A DNA stretch of 64,000 nucleotides from Lacticaseibacillus mingshuiensis. GTDB lineage: Bacteria; Bacillota; Bacilli; Lactobacillales; Lactobacillaceae. Position numbers and translations under genes: made by a program. Where the stretch lies: NCBI RefSeq assembly GCF_016861785.1, contig NZ_BOLS01000003.1, positions 123,593 through 187,592 on the forward strand, given 5' to 3'. Within the stretch, counting starts at the first letter, position 1. Every line of letters starts with the position of its first letter. This document shows positions 30,168 to 37,919 of this stretch, in pieces. The notes below the pieces were generated by a model, which saw only the letters and a program-made list of their open reading frames with translations, had not been told where the DNA came from and did no database searches.

Positions 30168-30239
30168 ATGAAACTGTCGCTACCTCTAGTCACTATAGTA
30201 GTAATGGTGACCGTCGTGGCTTTATACCACTTGAACTAA
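30168..30239 (+). CDS. Possible 23-residue hydrophobic peptide
   Basis: A frame of 23 codons, mostly Leu, Val, Thr and Ile with a single basic residue near the N-terminus and an HLN end, would make a single membrane span. The size and character resemble type I toxin peptides, but the ribosome binding site is poor (GGCGGGT) and no antisense RNA promoter is clear. The frame is open further upstream, so it may be chance. Low confidence. Confidence 0.22.
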   Translation: MKLSLPLVTIVVMVTVVALYHLN

Positions 30240-30565
30240 GTCAGCGGACCTCGCCCAAGTGGCCCCGGGAAAAGCTGATGATGCTCGGAACCCGGCGCAC
30301 CGGGTGGATCTCCGAAAAATTGTACAGGAGAGCAGTAGGTTAGCAAGGCCTACACCTGCAATCGAGAATTCTACTTTATTTTAGATAGTAAGCGGTTTCT
30401 TGTCAACAATCTGAACCGCTTGCCTCAAAATTGCAAGCGCCACAAGAACCGCGCCATAACGCGGTTCCAGGCCGCCTACAGACGGTCACGCGTCCCAGTT
30501 TGGTCAATCGTTCAATTTATTGGCGAATCGCCAGCCCAATTTGGCTTTTGTATGACCAATGTGTC
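30240..30565. other. Intergenic stretch with an inverted repeat, no gene
   Basis: The clearest structure is AAGCGGTT-N16-AACCGCTT (30391-30422), which could be an operator or a hairpin. A small stem CCCGG / CCGGG lies near 30295. No coding region with a ribosome binding site was seen. Confidence 0.4.
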
Positions 30566-30919
30566 TCAGATAGCCCTCCCGGAGCGCGCTAGCCAGCCCT
30601 CAGCCCCGATCAAGCCAGCAACCACGACACAGCATAAAGCAAGTGCAGTGCTCGCCGGCCATACAAGCCAAAGCACCAGCGCCGCGACCAGCACCAGTCT
30701 GGCCATGATGAGTAACGTGTGTCCGTAACGGCCAAACGCGAGCGCGGCGCCCCCAGCGATACTGAGCATCAACAGGACCAACAGCACGATCTCGATCGTC
30801 AGTTTCCCGGTTGCGCCGACATATGAGGCTTCCGTGACAGCAGCCAGCAGGTTGGCCGCGATCAAAAATTCTGCGGCGAGGCCAAAGCCAAATTGCAGGA
30901 AACGCAGCGCTAATTTCAC
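30566..30919 (-). CDS. Small integral membrane protein, four spans
   Basis: A 117-residue very hydrophobic protein with four likely membrane spans (about 5-27, 38-58, 65-86 and 88-107), starting at GTG behind AAAGGAG. Its start is 28 bp after the metallophosphoesterase stop, so the two genes form an operon. No family was recognised; its closeness to a phosphoesterase suggests a shared cell-envelope role, which is inference. Confidence 0.65.
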   Translation of the reverse strand: MKLALRFLQFGFGLAAEFLIAANLLAAVTEASYVGATGKLTIEIVLLVLLMLSIAGGAALAFGRYGHTLLIMARLVLVAALVLWLVWPASTALALCCVVVAGLIGAEGWLARSGRAI

Positions 30920-30947
30920 GTACAGGCTCCTTTCGTATCAAAGCGCA

Positions 30948-32423
30948 TTAGTGCCCCATCGCTGCCAGTAAGTCTTTCAGTACCGTCGCCAATTGCCCCG
31001 GCGTGGTGGTCGCATCCGCAAGAGCCAGGCGGGCCGGCATCAACGCGCGCGTCAGTTGCGGTGTTTGTGTGAGCGTCTGAGCCTGGCTGACGGTCTGCTG
31101 AAGCTGGGGCCGCTGATCGATCGGATAACTGGTCGATAGCACCCACGCCAGCGCGTCCAGAGCCTCCTGGAGCGCCGCATCACTGTACCGCGCAAGTTGG
31201 CCCCGCATCCGCGCGAGTCGGTCGAGCGCCTCAAAACGGGCGGTTTTGGCGGCCGGCGTGTGCGGGGTCAGCGCGGTCACTTTTTTCCCCGCTTCGATCA
31301 GCTGATCGAGATACAAATCGCGTGTCGCAAATACGACCCCATCATGGGCGGCTGACCACGGCGCCGGCGTCTCGCGCTTTCCGCCTGGCGCCGTTTCGAT
31401 CAGTTCGCGCATCGTCGTCTGGGCGGCTGCGCCAAATAGCGGCGCCTCGAGCGCCTCCTCGTCGGCATCCACGTCCTGCGCACTTTGCGAATACGTCGCT
31501 GTCAAAAGCGGCAGTGCGCGGTCGAGCCAGGCGGTATCCGGCATTTTTTGGCTCAGCGCATCGGCCCACACACTGCCCAACGTCCGCGCCGGCAGGGCCA
31601 CATCGAATTCCGGCAGCCGCTGGTCGTTGGCAAGATCCCAGGCGGCAAGCGTCAAGTGCGCGTCATCGAGCGTCACCTCGTAGCCGCACCCCGCGCTGTG
31701 CAGGCCGGCCTTGGCGCGACCGTACGCCGGCGTGTCGATGCACGTCGCATAGGCGCGCGGAATGGCCTCGGCCACGCCAAACGCATTGTGGATGTGCCCG
31801 CTGAGGAAAAACGTGTCCGGGTGCCGCCGCAACACGTCCTTGAGCAGGGCATCCTGCTGGCCCGTCCCACCGTATAGATCCGACAGGCGATGCGTATCAT
31901 TCAGCGGTTCATGCAAAAACACGAGGTGCGGGCCGGCGTCTTCTGTCAGCTGCCGGTCCAGCCAATTGAGAGTGGTCGCGGGCAAGTAAACGGCATCCTT
32001 CAACCCTTTTTCCGTATTCAGGAAGATCAGTCGCGCGGACCCGGCGCGCAGCGTGTATGACAGGCCCTGCCGCTCGCGGATGGGCGCATTCGCCAGAAAC
32101 CGCAGGAAAAATGGGGCCGCTACTTGATGAAAATGCTGCGGATCCTCCTCTTGCATGTTCGTCCACTCGAAATTGCGCGGGCCGCGCACATCATGGTTGC
32201 CCAGGGTCAGCGCGAAATCCAGCCGGTCGGAAAAATCGCCGAGCACCTCCGCAAACGCCTGATACTCCGCTGGGTCCCCGGTGTTCGTCAGATCCCCGTT
32301 GATCACCACCAGCGGCCGGTCCGCTTGCTTGCTGATCGTCTCCAGGCCGCGTCGCAGCGCCGCCTGATTGGCCGGATCCGTTGTCAGATGCGTATCCGCT
32401 AATAGGAAAAAATGTGTCTGCAT
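30948..32423 (-). CDS. Calcineurin-like metallophosphoesterase
   Basis: A 491-residue protein with the dimetal motifs of the family in order: D10-x-H12 in LADTHLT, GDLTNTGD at 43-50, GNHD at 75-78 and the later SGHIHN. A long helical C-terminal region (about 300-491) is extra to the catalytic fold. No signal peptide was seen. The start at 32423 follows AAAGGAAA; the longer frame adds only a few residues through the ribosome binding site. Substrate unknown; candidates are cyclic nucleotides, nucleotide sugars or lipid-linked phosphates. Confidence 0.83.
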   Translation of the reverse strand: MQTHFFLLADTHLTTDPANQAALRRGLETISKQADRPLVVINGDLTNTGDPAEYQAFAEVLGDFSDRLDFALTLGNHDVRGPRNFEWTNMQEEDPQHFHQVAAPFFLRFLANAPIRERQGLSYTLRAGSARLIFLNTEKGLKDAVYLPATTLNWLDRQLTEDAGPHLVFLHEPLNDTHRLSDLYGGTGQQDALLKDVLRRHPDTFFLSGHIHNAFGVAEAIPRAYATCIDTPAYGRAKAGLHSAGCGYEVTLDDAHLTLAAWDLANDQRLPEFDVALPARTLGSVWADALSQKMPDTAWLDRALPLLTATYSQSAQDVDADEEALEAPLFGAAAQTTMRELIETAPGGKRETPAPWSAAHDGVVFATRDLYLDQLIEAGKKVTALTPHTPAAKTARFEALDRLARMRGQLARYSDAALQEALDALAWVLSTSYPIDQRPQLQQTVSQAQTLTQTPQLTRALMPARLALADATTTPGQLATVLKDLLAAMGH

Positions 32424-32580
32424 GAGTCGATTTCCTTTCTTTGCCATCACTGTCTAAGAACGAGTTACGAATCGTCTTGCGCTTCTATTTTGCACGGATC
32501 TGCCGCTCAGTCAAAGTGAAATAGAAAAATTTGGCACAGCTGGCGACGATTTTTGCGGATGTCTCGTCTGTCCAAGCTAC

Positions 32581-32738
32581 CCACTCAGACCTGAACGCCC
32601 CGCTCCGCATCCTGCTTAGTTGAGCTTCGCCGCGCAGGGGTGGAACATCCAACTGTCTCGTGCACTCGAGGCGAAAACCGCCTCAAGCGCCCGAGCCAAG
32701 TTGGCTGCCCACCCCTCCCGCCCCGCTCCGCATCCTGC
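32581..32738. repeat. Nested-hairpin intergenic repeat, locus D
   Basis: The border GCCCCGCTCCGCATCCTGC occurs at 32597 and 32720 (period 123) around one hairpin: AGGGGTGG with CCACCCCT, TCCAACT with AGTTGGC, and apical GAGGCG with CGCCTC. The stretch just to the left (CTCAGACCTGAACG) is the right end of a lost neighbouring unit of the locus C type. It fills the gap between the metallophosphoesterase promoter and the terminator of the substrate-binding protein gene. Confidence 0.85.
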
Positions 32739-32741
32739 AAC

Positions 32742-32784
32742 AAAAAGCACGCCTCTTGGGGGTCCATCCAGAGGCGTGCTCGTT
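32742..32784 (-). terminator. Terminator of the orphan substrate-binding protein gene
   Basis: Stem AGCACGCCTC / GAGGCGTGCT, with a T-run on the minus strand. Confidence 0.88.
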
Positions 32785-32804
32785 TCGCTGTTACCAGTCA
32801 GCGA

Positions 32805-34274
32805 TTATTTGGCTGCGAGGAATTTGTCGTATTGGCTCTGCAATTCCTTGGCAACGGTATCCCAGCCAGCTGTCTTCAGCTCAGCGTTCATCTTGTTGAT
32901 CGTCGGAACAGGATCCGCGGTACCGGTGTTGATGATATCCGAGTACTTGCTCATGACGTTCGCGATGTTGGTCAGTTCCGTCTTGTACTTATCAAGGTTC
33001 GGCATGAAGCCCAAGTCAGCGGCTTCTGAGGTATCCTTGATGCTTTGATCGCGTTCCTCGATCTGCTTGTCAGTGACACTGTCAAGCGTGTAGAGGTTGC
33101 GGTTGTTACCGGTCATCCAAGCGCCGTAGTAGGTGTTTTGCTTGTAGCCAGGCAGGGTCTTGATCTTGCCCTTGGCCTTGTCAGTGAACTCCCACTGCTT
33201 GCCTTCAATGCCCCAGACCATCGTGTTGATGATCTTCTTGTTGGTGTTGATCGCGTTGAGGACCTCGACCGCTTCCTTCTTGTGCTTGGAAGACTTGGAG
33301 ATCACGTACAGCGCCATTTGTGCGTCAGCCGTGCTCTTGTACGGCTGGGAGATCTGCTTGGTGACAACTGGCTTGCCACCGCGGGCGTTCAAGATCGCCG
33401 TATCGCCATAATCGAATGGGCCGGTGGTCTCGATGCGGCCGAACCAGGTGTCGTCAGCCAGCGAGTACTGTGTGGTCGATGTTGCGGCATCCCGTGGGAC
33501 ATAGCCCTTTTGGTACCATTCGTGCAGGGTCGCCAGGTTCTTGCGCATGATATCCAGGTTGTAAGGATTTTGAACCTTGGTGTCCTTGCCGCTTTGGTCA
33601 ACGACGAATGGATAGCCGTTGGAAAGTGGGTAGGACCAGCCTGGTGTCGGTGCGTGGTAGCCCTTCACGATCGCCATCGGGTTGATGCTTGGATCAGCCT
33701 TCTTGAACGCGGCCATTGCGTCGGTCGCGGTCTGCAGCGAGTCAACATTGTCCACGTTGATGTTGTACTTATCCGTGAACGTGCCGTTGAAGACCAACTT
33801 CTCCTGTGAAAAGACGTTGGCGTTGGTCGGGAAACCATAGATCTTGCCGTCCAGGGTCACGCCTTTCCAATACGCCGGGTCGATCTCGTCATATGCCTTG
33901 GACGCATATTTCTTGATCAATTCAGTCATATCGGCAAAGCCGCCTTTTTGCGCATTTGCGGAGTAGCTGTTCGCAAACGCAAGGTCAAAACCATCACCGG
34001 ATGTCAGCATTACTGAGAACTTTTGGCCATAATCCCCCCAAGAGATCGGCTTGATCTGTAATTCGACATTCGGATATTGCTTTTGAATCTCCTTGTTGAC
34101 GATCTTCATCATTTCGGTGGAGTTCGTCAGCGGATCGCCAGGACGATACATCGTGACAACGACCTTCTTGGACGAAGACCCGCTGCCTGAAGAACTGTTG
34201 TTGCCGCATGCTGCCAGTGTGACGGCACAGACAGCCGCCGCACTCAAAGCCAAACCTTTACGCCACATACTCAT
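32805..34274 (-). CDS. Extracellular solute-binding lipoprotein (family 1, LplA-like), orphan copy
   Basis: A 489-residue sugar-binding lipoprotein. The signal peptide ends at the lipobox LAAC (lipid-modified Cys23), followed by a Ser/Gly linker (NNSSSGSGSS) and a large carbohydrate-binding fold. It would capture an oligosaccharide at the cell surface for an ABC importer. No permease genes adjoin it; it is a homologue of the binding protein at 41.3-42.8 kb and could share its permeases or respond to a different glycan. A two-component system gene pair lies directly upstream on the same strand. A cre-like box precedes it. Confidence 0.9.
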   Translation of the reverse strand: MSMWRKGLALSAAAVCAVTLAACGNNSSSGSGSSSKKVVVTMYRPGDPLTNSTEMMKIVNKEIQKQYPNVELQIKPISWGDYGQKFSVMLTSGDGFDLAFANSYSANAQKGGFADMTELIKKYASKAYDEIDPAYWKGVTLDGKIYGFPTNANVFSQEKLVFNGTFTDKYNINVDNVDSLQTATDAMAAFKKADPSINPMAIVKGYHAPTPGWSYPLSNGYPFVVDQSGKDTKVQNPYNLDIMRKNLATLHEWYQKGYVPRDAATSTTQYSLADDTWFGRIETTGPFDYGDTAILNARGGKPVVTKQISQPYKSTADAQMALYVISKSSKHKKEAVEVLNAINTNKKIINTMVWGIEGKQWEFTDKAKGKIKTLPGYKQNTYYGAWMTGNNRNLYTLDSVTDKQIEERDQSIKDTSEAADLGFMPNLDKYKTELTNIANVMSKYSDIINTGTADPVPTINKMNAELKTAGWDTVAKELQSQYDKFLAAK

Positions 34275-34336
34275 AACAATTTCCCCCTAAAAAACAAATT
34301 TGGTGTAGACCCTCCAAACAATTATTAATATGCGCC

Positions 34337-34352
34337 ATGAAAGCGGTTTCGT
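34337..34352 (-). promoter_or_regulatory. cre-like CcpA box upstream of the orphan binding protein
   Basis: ATGAAAGCGGTTTCGT matches WTGNAARCGNWWWCAW at all but one position. It lies 63 bp before the start codon near an AT-rich promoter region, which predicts carbon catabolite repression of glycan uptake. Confidence 0.55.
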
Positions 34353-34459
34353 CAAGTGATTGGACTCGAAACGCCACGAACCGGCCACATTCTTCACCAT
34401 TTTCACATCGTGGCCTAATTTTCATAAGCCCTTAACCATTAACGAATAAATCTGTAATT

Positions 34460-34493
34460 AAAAAACAGCGTATACATTGGTATACACTGCTTT
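34460..34493 (-). terminator. Terminator of the two-component operon
   Basis: Stem CAGTGTATAC / GTATACGCTG with a run of T residues on the minus strand, directly after the response-regulator stop. Confidence 0.7.
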
Positions 34494-34512
34494 GTTTCTC
34501 ATATTCGGGGTG

Positions 34513-35982
34513 TCAGTCGGCTGTGCCGTTGTCTGCGGCCGCCCGATATTCGCGAGGCGACATGCCGGTCTGTTGTTTGAAAAGTTTGTAGAAATAGCTT
34601 GGCGTCTGGTAGCCGACGCGTTCTGCGATCTGATTGACGTCCTCGCCCGAGTTGCGCAATAGGTCGATGGCGATGCTCATCCGCCAGTCATTCAGATACT
34701 GAGAAAAGCTACGGCCGACCTCCTGTTTGAACAATTGGCCTAGGTAAACCGCGTTCAAATGGAGCTCATCCGCGACCTCCGCCAAGGTCAGCGGTTCGCC
34801 GTAGCGTTCCTGGATCAGCCGGCGCATGGCCAGCACATTGCGCGAGTAACGGCGATCGCTTTCCTGAGCGGCGCGCTGGGCGATGTCGGCCAGAATCTCG
34901 GTCAGCTTGGTCACCGTCTGCGCCTGGTTGATGGCGTTGATCGCCGCGGGTTTGCGCTCGCTGGCTGTGCCTTTTTCGCTGATCACCAGCAGGACGATCA
35001 TCGCGAATTGGCGGGTGAAGGCTACGGTGGCGTTGAGTTCCTTGAGTGTTTCGAGCTGCTCAACGAGCCATTTCTTGAAGGCCACCGGATCCAGCGGGCC
35101 AAGCGTTTCGCGCAGCTCGGAAAAACCGGGCAGTGTCGGCATCGTCTCGGTTTCCTCGGGCCTCGGCAGCCGGCGCAGGCCCGCATTGGTCTCGAAGAAA
35201 TACTGCCGGGCGATCTCCCCGCGCATGGTGTGATAGGCCTCGGTCAAGGTGGTCATATTCGACACCGTTGGCCCGATCAATTCCGGCCGGCGCGTCGAGG
35301 AGATCGGCTGCGGCGCTTCATTGATGAAGGCATTGAGCTGATTGTCATCCCCTTGAAACAGGATGATGAAGTCCTGGCCCTCACGGAAAAAGCCAGGGAC
35401 CGCCGCCTGTTCCTGCAAAAAATCTACCAGGTCCGTCGGCGGCAGTGGATTCAGGACCGCGATCAAGCGCACCGGCGCCGCGGGATTGGTGAAGACGATC
35501 TCAAGTCTTTTCAACAGGTCGTGCGCACTGCCGGGGTCGGTGCCGGCCACCAGCGCGCGCATTTCGGCCTGAGCCGCCAGCGTTGCGTTGTGATCGCTGG
35601 CCTGCCGCTCGTCGATGCGCTTGAGTGCCGCCTCGAGCGCCGTCACCAATTCCTCGGTGTCGACGGGCTTGCTGAGGTAATTGACCGCGTGCTGCTGCAG
35701 GCCCGCGCGCACGTAATCAAAGTCGGCGTAACCGGAGATCACGATCAGTTCCATGTCCGGCTGCAATTTTTTTGCCTTGGCCACAAAGGTCGGACCGTCC
35801 AGCTCAGGCATGTTCATGTCTGACAGCAAGATATCCACCGGATTCTCAGCCAACCAGTCGAGCGCCTTGAGCGGATTTTGCTCGGTCTTCACGATGGTCA
35901 GGCCGAGGCGCGCCCAGTCGATCAATTTCGGCAGACCGCGCAATAACATGTATTCGTCATCAACGATCATTACTTTTTTCAT
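34513..35982 (-). CDS. Response regulator, YesN/AraC type
   Basis: A 489-residue regulator. The receiver domain (about 1-120) has phospho-acceptor Asp55 in LLSDMNMPELDG. A long linker follows, and a C-terminal AraC double helix-turn-helix (about 385-485, with LTLAEVADELHLNAVYLGQLF and ending GMSPREYR). It overlaps the kinase gene by 23 bp. In Firmicutes such pairs sense external saccharides and activate neighbouring sugar-ABC and glycosidase genes, which fits the adjacent binding protein and GH38 genes. The target is inferred from position. Confidence 0.92.
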   Translation of the reverse strand: MKKVMIVDDEYMLLRGLPKLIDWARLGLTIVKTEQNPLKALDWLAENPVDILLSDMNMPELDGPTFVAKAKKLQPDMELIVISGYADFDYVRAGLQQHAVNYLSKPVDTEELVTALEAALKRIDERQASDHNATLAAQAEMRALVAGTDPGSAHDLLKRLEIVFTNPAAPVRLIAVLNPLPPTDLVDFLQEQAAVPGFFREGQDFIILFQGDDNQLNAFINEAPQPISSTRRPELIGPTVSNMTTLTEAYHTMRGEIARQYFFETNAGLRRLPRPEETETMPTLPGFSELRETLGPLDPVAFKKWLVEQLETLKELNATVAFTRQFAMIVLLVISEKGTASERKPAAINAINQAQTVTKLTEILADIAQRAAQESDRRYSRNVLAMRRLIQERYGEPLTLAEVADELHLNAVYLGQLFKQEVGRSFSQYLNDWRMSIAIDLLRNSGEDVNQIAERVGYQTPSYFYKLFKQQTGMSPREYRAAADNGTAD

Positions 35983-37687
35983 CGTGGTCTCCTTTGTCGG
36001 CAGCGGGGTCGCGGAATTGAATCGTGGTCTGGACCCCGCTCAACCCGTCGCTGGTCATAAACATATTAAAGCTATCACCGAAATAATCGGCGAGTCGTGA
36101 ATAAACATTTTGAATACCGATCGACGTGCTCTGGTCCCCGGCCAGCGGCTCCTTCATCCGTTTGTTCAGGGTCTGGACCTCATCCAGCGCGAGCGGTTTG
36201 CCGTTATTGGCGATGCTGATGGTGATCAGGTCACCTTCTCGCCAGGACTTGATGCGAATCACGTTGTCGCCGCGCGAGAAGTCGACGCCATGCACGAAGT
36301 AATTTTCAACTAACGGCTGGAAGCTGAACTTCGGGATGCTCAGCGCCGCGATCGTCGGGTCCACCGTGATCTGGTAGGCCAAGCGGTCTGGAAAACGCAC
36401 CTGATACAGGAACACATACTTGTCGATGAAATCCAATTCGTGCTGAATCGTCGTCAGCGGCGAAAAATCGGTGTTGTTCCGCAGCAGGGCGGCAAAATTA
36501 TACACGACATTGGCCAGCTCCGGCTGATCGGCATCCAGCGCGGCCATGCGGATGTATTCCAAGGTGTTGGACATGAAATGCGGATTGATCTGCGCCTGTA
36601 GCGCCTTGATGTTGGCCTCTTGCTGGGCGATGCGCAACTGGTAGATCGTATAAATATATTGATCGATATCGCCGAGCATCCGGTTGATGCCATCCCCGAG
36701 CTCGCTGAGGTCGGATTGATCCACCGTGACCGGCACCCGCGCCTTGAGATCGCCATTGCCCACCGTTTTTACCGTGGCCAAGATCGTGTTGAGCTGGACC
36801 CGATACCGGCCAAACGTGACCCACAACAGCGCACTGAGCAGCGCCAGCACGAACAGCCCGAGCAAAGCGACCGACGCGACCCGCCAGAACATGAGGGCGC
36901 GCATGCCACTGCGGCTGACAACGAAGATCAAGGTAAACTCATTGGGCAGCTCCTTTTTCTCGACGGTGAAGTCGTGGAGCTTGCTGAAGTCGTCAAGTTT
37001 GGCGGCCTTGGTCGCCAGCGCGCGCTCATTTTTGTCCACTGAGCTGTCGCTAAAATGGTTGACCAACACGCCGCTATTATTGAGGACCAGCACCTGCAAA
37101 TGCGCCCGGGCGTCGATCGCGGCGAGCTGCTGATCCAGCGTGCTCCGATCATAATCGATGCCCAGGGTCCCATCGATCGTCGCGTCGGTCGGATTGATCA
37201 GGCTCGTGGAAAAATCGGGACTGATATTCTGGTTCGTGAGCAGCTGGCCCTCTTTTTTCTTCTGGGTGGCCACAAACACCTGACCCGCTTTGGCCTTCGT
37301 CACATTCAGCGTCAGCGTCAGCCGCTTGACCTCGGGATGCTGCATCATGAACGTCGAGGATTCGTTGGACCAATTGTAATACTGGCCCTCGCCTTGACTC
37401 TGGGTGATCGCGTATTGCGCGTAGGCGGCCGGCGAAAGGGCAAAATACTGCGCGATATTCGTCAACCGGCGGCCATCTGAGGTGATATTTGCGGCGTAGT
37501 CATCGGCGATCGTTTGGTAGCGGGTCACCGTTTCGGTCGCGCGCTGGGTCGCCATGTTTTCCGCTTGTTCCAGCGACGATTGGTAGCTGCTGACCGAGCT
37601 GACGATGCCAACGCCGGTGATGCCTAAGCCCAAAACGAGCAGCACCACGGTATAGATCTGCATCAATCGTCGAAAATTGAGTTTCAT
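35960..37687 (-). CDS. Sensor histidine kinase, YesM type
   Basis: A 575-residue membrane kinase. It has an N-terminal span (about 8-30), an extracellular sensor domain (about 33-265), a second span (about 268-292), a HAMP region, then the His_kinase motif INPHFMSNTLEYIR with phospho-His370. The C-terminal ATPase domain has SIANNGKPL and SIGIQNVYSRL. It would phosphorylate the overlapping response regulator. It lies between the orphan binding protein and the GH38 gene, so glycan sensing is likely. AGGAGGCG precedes the ATG. Confidence 0.93.
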   Translation of the reverse strand: MKLNFRRLMQIYTVVLLVLGLGITGVGIVSSVSSYQSSLEQAENMATQRATETVTRYQTIADDYAANITSDGRRLTNIAQYFALSPAAYAQYAITQSQGEGQYYNWSNESSTFMMQHPEVKRLTLTLNVTKAKAGQVFVATQKKKEGQLLTNQNISPDFSTSLINPTDATIDGTLGIDYDRSTLDQQLAAIDARAHLQVLVLNNSGVLVNHFSDSSVDKNERALATKAAKLDDFSKLHDFTVEKKELPNEFTLIFVVSRSGMRALMFWRVASVALLGLFVLALLSALLWVTFGRYRVQLNTILATVKTVGNGDLKARVPVTVDQSDLSELGDGINRMLGDIDQYIYTIYQLRIAQQEANIKALQAQINPHFMSNTLEYIRMAALDADQPELANVVYNFAALLRNNTDFSPLTTIQHELDFIDKYVFLYQVRFPDRLAYQITVDPTIAALSIPKFSFQPLVENYFVHGVDFSRGDNVIRIKSWREGDLITISIANNGKPLALDEVQTLNKRMKEPLAGDQSTSIGIQNVYSRLADYFGDSFNMFMTSDGLSGVQTTIQFRDPAADKGDHDEKSNDR

Positions 37688-37722
37688 CTCGGTCGCCTCC
37701 TGTCCCCTCAGTTTACCACACC

Positions 37723-37768
37723 AAAAGACGAGCCTCGCCGCGAGATTTCGCGGCGGAGCCCGTCTTTT
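37723..37768 (-). terminator. Terminator of GH38 (first copy)
   Basis: Long stem AAAAGACG-a-GCCTCGCCGCG / CGCGGCGGAGC-c-CGTCTTTT. It is separated from the GH38 stop by repeat locus E, so the repeat would be transcribed in the 3' untranslated region. Confidence 0.85.
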
Positions 37769-37802
37769 GAGCGTGCAGTCAAAACGTGTTTCTTCTATTT
37801 AA

Positions 37803-37919
37803 ATTGGGATGCAGCGCAGGGGTGAGGCACCTAGCTGTCTCGTGTGCCAGATGGCTGAGTACGCCATCTGACCCTCGAGCCAAGTTACCCGCCCCACCAT
37901 CCCGCGGGCCTCCGCATCC
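37803..37919. repeat. Nested-hairpin intergenic repeat, locus E
   Basis: A single unit between GGGATGC (left) and CTCCGCATCCT (right, abutting the GH38 stop codon). Outer arm GGGGTGAGG pairs with CCGCCCCACC, and the apical stem CCAGATGGC pairs with GCCATCTG. It lies in the 3' untranslated region of the mannosidase gene, before its terminator. Confidence 0.8.

Noticed and set aside
30566..30941. Alternative longer frame (113 residues) overlapping the small membrane protein
   Set aside because: It lies in another frame with an arginine-rich composition; the GTG-started frame has an AAAGGAG site and four clear membrane spans.
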